Shown piece by piece: positions 1 to 11,741 of a stretch of DNA of 64,000 nt; positions within the stretch are counted from its first letter, which is position 1; each line of letters starts with the position of its first letter. The notes under the pieces were generated by a model that was not told the origin of the DNA, searched no databases, and was given only the letters and a program-made list of their open reading frames with translations. The stretch is taken from NCBI RefSeq assembly GCF_010093815.1, contig NW_022985553.1, forward strand, positions 1,646,133 through 1,710,132. The letters run 5' to 3'. Made by a program: the position numbers and the translations under genes. This stretch comes from Pseudovirgaria hyperparasitica. Its lineage: Eukaryota > Ascomycota > Dothideomycetes > Acrospermales > Acrospermaceae.

Positions 1-685
1 GCTAGATCACTGGTGATTTCTGAAACGTGCTACAGTGCGACTTGGCCCTAACTGTCTGGCGCTTCACGCCGCGAACGTACGAAGCTAGTGGCTGGCCAAC
101 TTGACAGGAGCTATTTTGGTGTTCAGTGTCGACTGGAACGATTCTTGTTTTCAGTATTGACTGGTCGCAGGCATATGAATGGCGCAGAGCAGCGTTGCGC
201 TGATACTCGTTTCAGCATGTGGCCAATCGGAATCCTTAGCGACGCGATCTCGACGCGCTTCTGGAAATGTAGCGCCGGCACGAAAGGCGAGCTTCAGCCT
301 TCACAACACTTCGTCTACACGAATGAACTCTGCATAGCCACTATTAGGGCCGGTAAGGAGAGCATTGATAATTTACGAGAGGTCCTTTGAACATTATGCG
401 ATACCCAATGAGGCACACCCTTCTATATTTGCATCAAACGGGGGCTACAGAGCTTCAATATCATGGTGCCTCGCTCAGCATTCCAGGCGGCGTGTTTCCA
501 GCAAGTACTATATTCTTTGCCTCTTTGTCTGGTTATTGCACTCTTCCCTCGATGATCATTTCTCATATTCTGTTATCTCTCAGCACGCAGCTTTCTTGAC
601 TGCTCTTCATTGCTGTTGTGTTTGTCGGTCACGTCTTTGGCCTGGTTTCTTCTCTCCTCCATCCAGATTTGTCTCATTTGACCAG
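1..685. other. Upstream region of the secreted protein gene
   Basis: No gene could be supported here. Short open frames exist but have no recognisable protein character. The last part before 686 is pyrimidine-rich (CTC/TTC runs near 640-665) and probably forms the promoter and 5' leader of the secreted-protein gene that starts at 686. Confidence 0.5.
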
Positions 686-1820
686 ATGAATGTCTTTCAC
701 TTTTGCATATCGCTGCTGGCAGCTTTTACCTTAGGAATTGCTGCTCCATTACCTGGACCAGAGCAGCATGTCCAGTACGTATTGTCGCATACAATGATGG
801 AACCATATACTGAATCTCAGCAGGATACGTCAAGGACAAGGCGATCCCATCGTCATCATTCCTCTCATCAGCACAGTCATTACAAGTGTTATTCCTGGTG
901 GCACCTTTGACACTCCAGGCGGCGGCAAGACAGTAGTGCAAGACCCAGTGACTGTTCTGATCACCACGAGGATACCATTCACGCCGTCTGCTGCACCTCC
1001 ACCGGCCGTAGCGCCAACATCAGCAGCAGCACAAAGACCTTCAAGCGTCGCGCAAAGCTCCATGGCAGTTCCATCTAGCTCATTGCCATCTCCAAGTAGC
1101 CTTGTGTCCAGTGCCGCCTCAAGCGCTGCCGTCGCAGTCAGCAGCATTCCCCAAACTCCCCAACCAAAACCCACGCCCACGCCTACTCCATCCTCAAACG
1201 CCCTCACGCCCATCGGCACAATCTTCGTACACGAAACAGAGTTCGTCACCGTCCCGGCGTCAACTCCCAGTCCCTTGTCCTCCGCCGTCTCGAAAGGCGC
1301 ATCCGATCTCGCGCTGTCGTCAAAAATCATCCTCGTCACTGAGGTCACAACTGTCCAAGTCACGAATCCCGGCCCAACACCTCCTTCTTCAAACATCAAA
1401 ACTCCAGATCTCGCGCCCACGCCATCTCCACCCTCCTCCTCCTCTCCCAACGAGCAGCTCCTCGCCCCACCACCCCCATTCACCTACGTCCCAGCCGGAA
1501 CCCCGGACGCGCCCTCACCAGCATCAAGCATCCCCCAAACGCCCCTTCAGAGCTCCACAGCGAAAGCGACACCATCACCAGCATCAAGCATCCTCCAACC
1601 CCCCGTTCCAAGCTCCGCAGCGCCACCACCGCAACCACCACCACCAACACCACCGCAACCACCACCACCAACACCACCCATCCAATCCCCAACGAAACCC
1701 CCCTCCGCCCCACCCGTAATCCTCACCCCCAAACCAGACTTAAGCGTGGTATACGTCACCGTCACCGAGCCGGCAAAGACCGTCACTGAGACCATCATTA
1801 TCGTGCAGGCTCCCGGGTGA
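686..1820 (+). CDS. Secreted Ser/Pro/Thr-rich surface protein (hypothetical)
   Basis: Two exons, 686-774 and about 824-1820 (an acceptor at 821 is equally in frame), give about 361 residues. The start is chosen because the first 20 residues form a typical signal peptide (MNVFHFCISLLAAFTLGIAA) ending before APLPG. The intron has a GTACGT donor at 775, a TACTGA branch point near 808 and a CAG acceptor. The mature protein is low complexity: Ala/Ser/Pro-rich stretches, two copies of a SPASSI-containing repeat near 1515-1605, a poly-Pro/Thr block at about 1620-1690, and valine-threonine segments such as YVTVTEPAKTVTETI near the C-terminus, a style common in fungal wall or surface proteins. No C-terminal GPI-anchor signal is visible, so it may be secreted or wall-associated through O-glycans. 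Specific function unknown. Confidence 0.75.
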
Positions 1821-3033
1821 TCACACGCGCAGGTTTGTCCTGGCTTGTCTCATGGTGGCTTGGGGGTTTGAGCGGGCGCAGGGAGGGAGAGAGGGAGGGA
1901 GGGAGGGAAGGGAAGGGAACGCCGTGGGTGAGTAGGGCGTGGTGGGATGGGCGGAATAGATCTAATCATTGTCTTTTCTTTGTCCTTCTTCTTCTTCTTC
2001 TTTTCTGTTCTTCTTCGTAGAGGTGGGTGTAGATGTGGCTGTGGCTGTGGATGTAGGGATAAATAGGGCTGCACGGGAGTAGGGATCCGGATGGATGTAG
2101 GGACGCGGCGCACGGAGTCTTAAAGCAAGGTAGCAACGCAACGCAAAGCAAGGCACAAGCATACCCAAAAACCTTTTTTTATAGTAATATGTAATTATTA
2201 CATTTCGGAAAAAAAAAATTCAAAAATTAGAAAAAAAAAAAATTCCCAAAATATTAAATTTTGAAGGGAGGAGCGATTGCCAAACATAATAACACCCTAG
2301 AAATATAACATCTGGGGGAAGAATGGATTGATAATACGGTTTTTTTTTTCGGGAGGTGGTTTTCCCGAATAGACTGCTACATCTTCAAGTCAGCCAAGTC
2401 CAGATTAGTGGCCTTATCTTCCACCACGTTCTTTACCTGTTGTTAATCTGGAATGTGTTGTTTCAAATAAAGGAACAGTCGTTCTTGAAGCCTTGCTATG
2501 TCTGTGCTCTACTTGGCTTTGCTCTGTTTTCGTTTCAAGGGTCTTGTTTCGGCGTCAAGGGACGGGGGGGGCATTTCTGGAATGTGCATATTTGTGAGAG
2601 ATGTTGGAATGGTGCTTGGTCTTGGACTTGGGATTGGGATTGTGGCTCAAGGACGTCTGTGGAACTTCTAGATGAGGTTGTAGAATTTAGTTGGACATGA
2701 AGGGGGATGTAGAGCGGTAAGCTTTGTTTGGAGGGTGGGACTGTTGTACCTAAGGAGCTATGTGAGAATGAGCTAAATCTGTGCGTGACATGTCAATATG
2801 ACACTAGTCAATCAATCCGATGATCGACACCCGGAGGTAACTCAGCAATGGGTGTTGGGGTCACAGCAAACACAGCTAGTGGTGAACGAGTCGCCTGGCA
2901 AGAAAGCTATGGTATTGTCACTTCTATATTCTCAGCAAAACCTGCTCTCTGCCCAAAACGCTTCTGCATACCAACCATTTGCTCGATACTCTGACTCCCA
3001 TTCATAGCATAGATCGGTTTGAAATCTTGCTTT
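1821..3033. other. Intergenic region between convergent genes
   Basis: No gene recognised. The stretch at 2168-2345 is a compact AT-rich patch with A and T runs and a near-palindrome (TAATATGTAATTATTA). The rest has mixed composition and probably holds the 3' ends of the secreted-protein gene and of the 6-phosphogluconate dehydrogenase gene. Confidence 0.5.
2168..2345. repeat. AT-rich low-complexity patch
   Basis: Runs of A and T up to 11-12 nt, with the partial inverted repeat TAATATGTAATTATTA near 2186-2201. It contrasts with the balanced composition of its surroundings. Confidence 0.6.
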
Positions 3034-5298
3034 CTATGCGGTGTAAGTGCTGGCGGAGACGTTGCCTAATATTCATGTTAGCATGTCACGTACAAATTTA
3101 GTTCACTCTCACATACCTCCTCGCCCAGTCCAGTTGACGTGGATATCCTGGCCCTGAGGGTAAGTGGCATTGTCGGAGACACGGCTGCGGAAGGTGTGGG
3201 CACCGAAGTAATCCCTCTGGGCCTGTAGGAGGTTGGCAGGCAGGTTAGCAGTGCGGTAACCGTCAAAGAAGCTCAAGGCGGTGCTGAACGCCGGCGTGGG
3301 AATTCCCCATAGGGCACCCTTGCTGACGACATCGCGCCATCCAGCCTGAGCATCGTGGATGGCCTTGTTGAAGAAGTCATCGAATAGGAGATTCTCGAGG
3401 TCAGGGTTGCTACGGTAGGCTTTGGTGATATCCTTCAAGAAGACTGAGCGGATAATGCAGCCACCTCTCCACATGAGGGCAATCTCTGGCTTGTTCAGCT
3501 TCCACTTGTACTCCTTGGCGGCATTCTGAATCAGCATGAACCCTTGAGCATAGCTGATAATCTTGGAGGCGTAAAGGGCCTGCTCGAGGTTCTTGAGGAA
3601 GGCTTGCTTGTCGCCCGTAAACTCAGGCTTCGGTCCAGTGAGACGACCAGAGGCACGAACACGCTCTTCCTTCAAACTACTTAAGCATCGCGCAAAGACG
3701 GCCTCACCAATCAGTGTCACCTAAGCGTGTCAGCAGGATCTTCATATACCCCTGCCGAAGTTCGCTTACCGGTTGTCCGAGGTCGAGTGCATTGATGGCA
3801 GTCCATTTACCAGTACCCTAGCTTGTTAGCTTTTAGTATGCTGACCCTTCCGGTAGCTCTTACCTTCTGCCCAGCAGAATCGAGGATAACATCGAGGGTC
3901 TCAGTGCCATTTTCGTCAGTGTAGTTGAGAATGTCGCGGGTAATTTCGATCAAGAAGCTGTCTCTGTCAGAGAGTCCTTTCGATACGAGAACTGCCTCAC
4001 CTGTCTAGGACGCCCTTGTTCCAGTCGGCGAATACAGCACCGCATTCCTTGTTGGTAAGACCAAGTCCACGGCGCATGATATCGTATGCCTATCATACTG
4101 TCAGCTTGTGCAAAGCATGTGTCGCTACAATTTCGTAGCTCTTTCCCTTTTGCTTGTAAGGCTTTCATTGTGTGACGCAGTGGGAGTCCAAAAGCAAATG
4201 CCATCATGGAATCAACCATTATCAAGGGTATAAAGGAAATATGAGGGACAAGTATTCGAGATATACTTACTTCGCAAATAAGCTGCATGTCACCATATTC
4301 GATACCGTTGTGGACCTGTAACGTGTAAGAGAGGTACCCACGACTGGCCTACGTCATAACTGACCATCTTGACATAATGACCAGCACCTATACATCGTTA
4401 GCTCAAGGTTATATAAAAATATATTGTACCGAATTACCTTCGTCGCCTACCCACTGGCAGCAGGGCTCATCATCACTCTTAGCTGAGATTGATTGTAGAA
4501 CATCCTCCATGAAGTCAGCAATAACTCATCAGTTGGAAACGACTGTGACATACCTTAACGTATGGCCAAGCCTCTTCATTTCCTCCGGGCATGATTGAAG
4601 GCCTGTGCCTTGTCAGCAGTCTCCTCGTCAGCAAATATCATGCTTTTCACAAACCCATATCGAGCACCCTCTTCACCACCGGAGACACCACATCCGACGA
4701 ATCTGATGCCTTTCTCTTTCAGGTAGTTTGTGCGGCGGTTTGTGTCGGGGTAGTGGGAGTTGCCTCCATCAATAATGATATCTAGTGGAATGAGCCAAAG
4801 ATCAAGTAAAGTAAATACAGCGTGCACTTACCTCCTTCTTCCGCTCCGTTTTGAAGTAGAAGCTCGATGAAGTCGTCGACGGCCTTTCCAGCTTGTACCA
4901 ACATCATCCTGTAAAATTGAGTTACCCAGTCGCCTCTTAGGAAAAGGAATTATGACTGACATGCGACGGGGCTTCTTGAGTTTTGAGACAAACTCTTTTG
5001 CACTGTGGGCGCCAACAATTGATTTGCCCTTGGCCTCATTTTCAAGGAATCGATCGACTTTGGAAACGGTACGGTTGAAGGCAACCACTATTCGGGCTTA
5101 GTACTGCCATCTTTACTCTGTGAGTATCGGTTCTAACCGGTGAAGCCGTGGTCTGCAGCGTTCAAAATCAAGTTTTGACCCTAGAGTAAGAATGAATCAG
5201 TGCGAGTCCTCAAGGCTGCTATAGAGCATAGTGGGGTAGCTTCTCACCATGACCGCGAGGCCGATCAAACCCCAATCACCGACAGCCTGGTCCGCCAT
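3034..5298 (-). CDS. gnd1: 6-phosphogluconate dehydrogenase, decarboxylating
   Basis: Oxidative pentose-phosphate pathway enzyme: oxidises and decarboxylates 6-phosphogluconate to ribulose 5-phosphate, making NADPH in the cytosol. Fourteen exons (5248-5298, 5138-5180, 4961-5087, 4832-4908, 4655-4781, 4554-4602, 4438-4504, 4365-4387, 4271-4315, 4001-4089, 3864-3957, 3770-3817, 3117-3720, 3034-3065) join in frame to 491 residues, the usual family length. Visible motifs are the N-terminal nucleotide-binding [38 protein letters not shown], and the catalytic [11 protein letters not shown] with Lys187 and Glu194. The C-terminus is [15 protein letters not shown]. Introns are about 43-67 nt except intron 9 (4090-4270, 181 nt). 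Donors include several GTCAGT and one GTTTGT. The neighbours show no pathway link. Confidence 0.95.
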
Positions 5299-6592
5299 AT
5301 TGAATTGTGTGTTTGATGGAGGCTTATTAGAACTGGGAGGCAAAAGAAGAGTGAGGATGGATTGTAGTCGAAGTAAAGGTGGAAGTAGTTGTGATGTGGG
5401 TGAGAAAGATGATGGATGGCGTAGGACAGGCTAAAGTTTTCGGAGTGGTTCCAACGTGGGGCCCGGATTACCTGGACACCGGCGGTGGAGTGGAATGCTG
5501 AGACTGGGATAGGTCGCAGGTTGCAGGTCGCGGATGGCGAGGGAACGGCCAGGAAAATTTATGACGAATGTGACCAAGGGTTCAAATTTAGCACTGTATC
5601 CACGGATTATACTGAACAGAAGTTCCCGCAGTAATTATCACGATCAATCAATTCACCGGCATAGGGTTTGCTTGACTACTCCTGGACCTAGACCTAGACC
5701 TGGGCTACATACAAGCAGGACAAGGTGCTAAGATGATGTCGCCTATGCTTTGCGGAGCCAGCATTGTCAACGATAAGTGGCTGTTGGCTGAATAACTGAC
5801 CCGCATGTAGCCCACCAGCTTATTCATGGCTCTCATACTACCTTGCCTGCTTGCCGCCATATCATTCGCTTCAATCCGATTGCTAGAGAGGAAACTTCGA
5901 CAACACGACGCGGACCATGTGCAGAATATGGCATCTCAACACACAAAGAGTCGCTAGTGTCAAGTACAACTCAGTTCCATGTCCTGTCAAGTGCAGGTGT
6001 ATGGAGTATTCGGGAGAAGATAACGATGGTGATTATGATGCATGCTTACAGGCAGTAGTAATACACAAAACACGACATCACGGTATTTAATTACTGATGA
6101 TTGACTGCGAATGCGGGGCACGTGTTTCTCGTTATCGGATCGAGGGGCACAGGACAGGCTAAACCTATCGCGGCCTGTTCAGTGCACGGACTTGCGGTAG
6201 GAGATTAGGGAGTATTAAAGTCCGGATTATGTAAGGTCTTAAATATCCTGAATACCTACTAGGTACATGGCAGTGCTGCTGCTTGTTCCTCGAAGCTCTC
6301 TTCGACGTATTCCAGGAGATTTGAACACCGAATCACCCTCATTTGATCATTCCAGTTAGGATCACTTGCTTTCCCCAAAGGCCCTGTCGTATCTCCTGCT
6401 CTTTCCTAGCCATGGACGGTATAGGCTAAGTGCAACACTTTTGTTCTCTTGATCCATTGGATGTCATTTACCAGCTACATTTCCCCGATTTTGACGTATG
6501 CCGGACCTAAGTATGTGATGACATATACAAGTCATCTCTAGAGCCCCTCCAGGGTCTTGACGTTCTTCGTGCGATGTGGCTCGCATCCGCAC
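5299..6592. other. Intergenic region upstream of gnd1
   Basis: No gene recognised. It holds the gnd1 promoter on one side and the 3' end of the RBM42-like gene on the other. A short imperfect CCTAGA repeat occurs near 5686-5702. No tRNA or transposon signature was found. Confidence 0.5.
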
Positions 6593-7606
6593 TCAGCCAA
6601 GCAACTTCGGTCCCTTGGGCTTTTGAGGCTTACGTACACCAGCGCCAGTATTCGCATGACCCTCGCGGAAGTTTCCTTTACGATTCTTATGGTTGTGCTT
6701 ACTATTTTGATCACGCACAACGGACGGTGTAGCAATCTTTTCGGCCTTCTTGATCGTGACTGGGTGGCTCCCAATGTATTTCCCAACCATCTCTTTCGCG
6801 GCGCTGAAGAAGTCGTCCGCGTTTTTGAAGCTGACAAACCCGTATCCCTTGCTTTTGGTAGTTCGCTTGTCTCGGATGACTCGCGCTTTTGCCGCATTGA
6901 ATTTCGAAAATGCTTTTAACAACGAATCGTCTGTGACCTCTCCGGCAAGATTACCAACGAATAGTCTTGGATCATCTCCCCATTCCAGCAGCGAATTGTC
7001 TTCCCACGTTTTGCCAGCACCATGTCGAACAACTGTGACCGGTCTGCCATCCGCAACTTTGTTTGTCCCTTGGTGGACATTTGTGCTGTTATCAGCGTTC
7101 GTTTGTGGTGTCGAGGTTCCTGGCTGACTGACTTCGTTTCTCGCTCCATTTCTGGCAAAAGCTGAGTCATCCCGAGGCACGTAGGCAGACTGCCATTGCG
7201 CAATCTGGGCCTCAAGCTCAGGATCGTATGGCTGTCGGCTTGATCCGTTGGCGTTGTCTTGTCCAGGCAGAGGAAATGGATTTTGAATGACGGGTGCAGC
7301 CGAATATGCGCTTCCTGGTGCCTGAGGCTGATAGAATTGTTGTGGATACGAAGATTGGGTTTGATAATTCGACTGTTGCGACTGATATCCCGAGGGAGTT
7401 GCTGAGCCAGAGGCCATCGTTATCCCAGACGGGCCGCAGCGGTAACTAGACATAAATTGATTAGGCGCATTGAATGCATTGCGATAGAACCCGGTATTTG
7501 GAAAATGTGGGACCCCATATTGAAGACGGGATGGACGTAAGGGTAGTGGATGCGGGAAGGCATTTTGCGCAGATCTGCGACCTGGTTCATTTGACTGTCT
7601 TGACAT
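6593..7606 (-). CDS. RBM42-like RNA-binding protein (single RRM)
   Basis: An uninterrupted frame of 337 residues from Met at 7606. The N-terminal 190 residues are Gln/Pro/Tyr/Ser-rich and probably disordered. The C-terminal third is an RNA recognition motif with RNP2 (RLFVGNL) and RNP1 (KGYGFVSF), preceded by a WEDNSLLEWGDDP segment and followed by a basic Lys/Asn/Arg tail. The order and the FSKFNAAKARVIRDKRTTKSKG helix-loop segment match the RBM42 family, whose members bind mRNA and associate with spliceosomal particles. The start is uncertain: the frame stays open to a Met at 7747, and a GTAAGT donor at 7657 with a CAG acceptor at 7595 would splice that upstream piece in frame to residue Ser594-side codon TCA, replacing MSRQ. 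The gene lies head to head with ssr4. Confidence 0.8.
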   Translation of the reverse strand: MSRQSNEPGRRSAQNAFPHPLPLRPSRLQYGVPHFPNTGFYRNAFNAPNQFMSSYRCGPSGITMASGSATPSGYQSQQSNYQTQSSYPQQFYQPQAPGSAYSAAPVIQNPFPLPGQDNANGSSRQPYDPELEAQIAQWQSAYVPRDDSAFARNGARNEVSQPGTSTPQTNADNSTNVHQGTNKVADGRPVTVVRHGAGKTWEDNSLLEWGDDPRLFVGNLAGEVTDDSLLKAFSKFNAAKARVIRDKRTTKSKGYGFVSFKNADDFFSAAKEMVGKYIGSHPVTIKKAEKIATPSVVRDQNSKHNHKNRKGNFREGHANTGAGVRKPQKPKGPKLLG

Positions 7607-8067
7607 GTTGAACGATCGGTATAACTTTGTAGAATTTGCTAAGAGTAGTAGACTTACGATGGGTTGTGACGAAGTAAAGCTTTTCGGGACGTAGCTTTCT
7701 CCGTCTCCGACACACGCTGTGGCGGAAGGAGCAGCTGGTTTCAACAAGTGAATTGGGCGAGAGAGGTAAACGCTGTGTTCATTTAAGAATGGTTGTTGTT
7801 ACTGCTGCTGTTCATCAATGATCCATATCAACTGTGAGGAGGCAGCAACGGGCGGATAAACGAATTTCCGGCGCAATTGCAGCTTTCATCCATGGCTCGT
7901 GCACGACATTAGCGTGTCGCGCGTATCTCCTCTCGCGCCGCTCCCAGCCTCGATCCAATTCAGAGCTATCAATATCAAAGCTACACAGACACTTTTTAAT
8001 ACTCTGCGTTGACAGCTGTTGCATGCTACCAACAACAGGCTATAATTAGCTCTCGACGTGCATAAAA
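7607..8067. promoter_or_regulatory. Shared divergent promoter of RBM42-like gene and ssr4
   Basis: 460 nt between two divergently transcribed starts. Apart from the possible upstream exon of the RBM42-like gene (7658-7747) nothing coding is visible. The ssr4 start has an A-rich context (AAAAATGGG). Confidence 0.5.
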
Positions 8068-10330
8068 ATGGGAGACCCAAGTTCGAGCGTGCCTCCTCAT
8101 GTCGTAAGTAAAAGCACGCAGCGCATGTGGAAAAGAGATACTAACAAGCTTGGCTCAGCTTCCACATATTCACCTCATCTCCTCTCATAGATTTCCTGTC
8201 ACCGCATCCATCACCCCGGATGAAGCCCTTGGCCACCTAAAACATGCACCGGGAATTGTGAGTGGCCGAGCCGCCATGGCCTGGCAGTACTTTCAGCAAC
8301 CCCCTACCGATGGCAGTACATTCCTCACCTGGCAGCCGCCTCAGCGAGGTGCAAGATTCTCCAGCGATGGTTACATATGGGCAGACCCAGAACAAAGCTT
8401 CACAGCCAATATCGGCGGCTATGTACGTGTCAAATTATTCCACCTTTCTGACACAAGTTAACGAAGACAGACTATGGAGGTATGGATTCATCAAGCAGGC
8501 TGCCGATATGGTGTGGAGCCTTTTACTGCTCATCGCCGGACTCGATTTCATATTGTCAATAAGCTACCCTCCGTCGAACCCAACGGGCCCAATCCAGACC
8601 CTCAACTATGGATTGTACATTATGGCCCAACAGATCCACAATATCGCTTCCCCGCTGAACGCATTCCCCCAAACATGGAGACTCAAGGAATGCTAAGAGA
8701 TCGACAACTATTCGAAAGACAAGGGCAACTCCTGCGAAAAGAGTTCATGCTCCATGATCGTAGTAACTGGCCCAAAGTCGAATTTTCACATGCCGGACAG
8801 ATGTCTGGCGCGCAGAATCGAGGAATGTATGGACCAAATCAGATGCCCAGACCTCCACAGCCTTTCTACCAAGGGAGGGACGGTCCAGGCATGGGTCCAT
8901 CGCCAGCGAAACGTCAGCGACAAGGTCCGCCTCCACATATCCCAGGAACTACTGCACCCAACACACCACAACCTCTTGGAAATACAGATGATCTTGAAGA
9001 AGAAAATACGACGTACGGTGACCTACTTGATCATCTCACACCATCAGAAATAAGCAAGATGAGGTATACGCAGCATCATGAGTGGATGGAGGAGATCTAC
9101 TCATCCCCTTATGCTGCTGGGCAGATCGAGCCGATCGACATAGGTTTCGGATTGGTAGGTGAGCTAGCACCTTTGACTAGCGGTATCTTCGAGTCACCCA
9201 TTCGACAGCAGGGCGGTGCTGCTCAAGGGGAGTCGGTGAGAAGCTACCGGAAACTGGACCCGGCCCAGTATGAAGAATTCAAGAAACGAGTAGAGGAGTA
9301 CGAGAAGGATGGACAAGCGGAGATGGAACGAATGAAGGCTGAGCACAGCAAAAAGATAGCGGATCTCAAACGCACAAAAACATACGTCCAAGGCGAACGC
9401 CGTCTCCGAGATGTGGTATGGGACTTGGACAATTCGCCAAATTCGCAGCATCACGCACCTGACTCAATTGAATCTTCAACGGGGGGTCCAGTCGCATCGA
9501 ATAGCCAGGTTGAGAAAATCATCAAAGATGTCGAGAACTCACTCGGTGTAATTATCGGACCCAAGAAGGACATTACCGTCGTTGACAAAGGAGGACTGAG
9601 TGAGGATCCTGAACCTCACATGAACGGGCATGGTACCCAGCAAGAGAATGTGTACCGTGACGCCACTGATATAGGTACATTACTCAACGAGGCAGCAATG
9701 GATGGTGAGAACACAGCAGCAAGTCTTCTAGATGAATTCACTCAGAATTCTGCGGTAAACACCCCTGGGACGCGAGCTCACAGCCAGCCAGTCTCGCAGT
9801 CTGGGAACCTGGGACAGTCTGCAGCCGTAACTCCTCAGGCCAACATCGCAGCGTCACAAGCTCCCTCGCAATCGGCCACCCAGTCCTCGGCCCATGTTGA
9901 TCCGAACCAGAACCTGGACGGGCTAGATATGGATGTGGACATGCCCGAGGTCGGCGGTGCACCTAATGAGGGTGAGGCTGACTGGGTGATGGTAGATGAA
10001 GCCTCAGCAGAAAGTGGCCAGCGAGGTCAGCAATCAGGCACGACAGCAAGCGAACAACAAGTACATGCAACTGCCACAACGACAGAAGGGGCGAGCACCG
10101 AGCAGCCTGCGGCAATGACTTCGACTAATGATGATCTACACGAGGGTAGTCCAAGCATGTTCGATTCGAATTTTGGTGGCTTTGACGATCTGGATACCGC
10201 CGGTGATGCGCTTGCGGAGTACACAAATGATGGCGACGAGCTTGGTCTCGATCTAGACAATTCTGCATTCGGGGATGCGTTCCAACCTGCAGATCATCAT
10301 GAAAATTCTGGCGACAACGCTCATCCTTGA
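8068..10330 (+). CDS. ssr4: SWI/SNF and RSC chromatin-remodelling subunit Ssr4
   Basis: Three exons (8068-8103, 8159-8422, 8471-10330) give 719 residues. The N-terminal about 240 residues match the fungal Ssr4 domain (formerly DUF1750): PHIHLISSHRFPVTASITP, a WQPP...DGYIWADPEQSF block, MEVWIHQAGCRYG and FPAERIPPNMETQ. In fission yeast this protein is a shared subunit of the nuclear SWI/SNF and RSC nucleosome-remodelling complexes. Downstream come a Pro/Gln-rich linker, a charged coiled region (EYEKDGQAEMERMKAEHSKK, followed by LKRTKTYV) and a long acidic Gln/Ser/Asp-rich tail, probably disordered. Intron 1 has GTAAGT and a perfect CTAAC branch; intron 2 has GTACGT and GACAG. The family name is firm; the complex membership is inferred from the family. 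Confidence 0.9.
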
Positions 10331-11741
10331 TCTCGAGATCAATACCCATACAATAATATTGCTCATGGTGAAGCACCCATTGGATCTTCTCATTGCCATC
10401 AACGTACCGTGGCATGCCACAGTCAAGTATTTACATCAAACATCTGTTGGACGCCGAAGCTCGGACTCAGTGTCCAAGGACTGCAATTCGCAAGGCTCAT
10501 TGGTTCCCAACTCTCAAGCATATCCCAGAGCCAAATGTAGAACAGACAGCTGATTAGGACGCCATGAGATATCTTCGTAGGGCACGACAGTATTGCGGCT
10601 CCACAAAACGCCAACGCCTTACCACTTGTCACTTGTGTGTTACACCCGCACTACTTCGAGGGTTTCGTGGTCCTTTGCTCTTGTGTACGTGTAACTGAAG
10701 TCTCCCAGTGTTTATTTACAGCCGTCTTTGATATTTATGGTGTTTCATCTTGGTCGTAGGAGAAACCATGGCCCAATATGGCGTTGCGCATCGGCTTGAA
10801 AGATATTTTGGACCTGTCAAGCTTGGGCATAATCTTCAAACGGCGTAGGTGTACCCTAGTTCTACTGTACCATGACACATATGACCATCAGGCGTAAAAG
10901 CGTCATGCTGTGTACCGTGTACTACATATCAAGAAAGAGCTCTACTTTAACTTCGAAGCCTCAAATGACCTACGTTAGTTTGGCTGCTTTGTTTATAGGA
11001 AACACGACAGGCCATTGACGATGCTGCCGCGCAGTCGCAAAGCGATAAGATCCCACTTAACTCCCACACCAAAACTGTCGTGATGCTCCTGGCACCTTTG
11101 GCGGCTGGCGGAGCGGATCTCTTTGGCTGAGACAGTGGGTGATATGTCGTTCTGGCGTCGTGCTTTACTATTGCGGCGCCGTGCTTGATTGCGGAGAGGC
11201 GTAAAGGGACGCAAGACGGAGCATGACCAGCGGGCCACTCACTGTAATGCTGGATTCACTCATCTCAAGAAGATCACAACGGGATACACAGAGTCGCAAC
11301 GGCGACGCGCACATCACGGGCCGGAGTCAACAACGGAACTGCCACCTCAGGATGTGAAGCTCGTCCTTCCTTTGTTGCACCGCAACAGTCGTGCCTTCCT
11401 GTTCCCAACGAGTGTTCGCTGAGATCAGTTGGCCTTAAAGGCTCGCAAGTGCGCATCTCCTCACTCCATGGCATTTATCTCTGACTTCTCTCAGGCATTG
11501 TTAGACTCTCGTTGCTTCACGCATCCACGTCGTCATACGATTGACGACTGGCACTGCTAGTCACCGCCCTGCAGTCCAAGCATACCTAATCACGTGGTCG
11601 ATCCTCGTCTGTGACCATAATACAAATCCTAGATATTCTCCCTACGCATAGGCCTGTCTTTCACCTCCATCACTCACGAGACAGTCGATGAGCTGGCTTG
11701 TACAGACGGAAACTCACCGACCGCCCACAGTGTCTGGCAAC
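10331..11741. other. Intergenic region between ssr4 and tyrosinase
   Basis: No supported gene. Small open frames have no recognisable domain. It holds the ssr4 3' end and the tyrosinase promoter. An in-frame Met at 11688 would add 18 residues to the tyrosinase but would bury its signal peptide. Confidence 0.5.

Noticed and set aside
365-685. Possible N-terminal extension of the secreted protein
   Set aside because: It would bury the clear signal peptide that begins at 686.
830-1483. Long open frame on the - strand opposite the secreted-protein gene
   Set aside because: It mirrors the codon bias of the Pro/Ser-rich gene on the + strand and has no protein character of its own.
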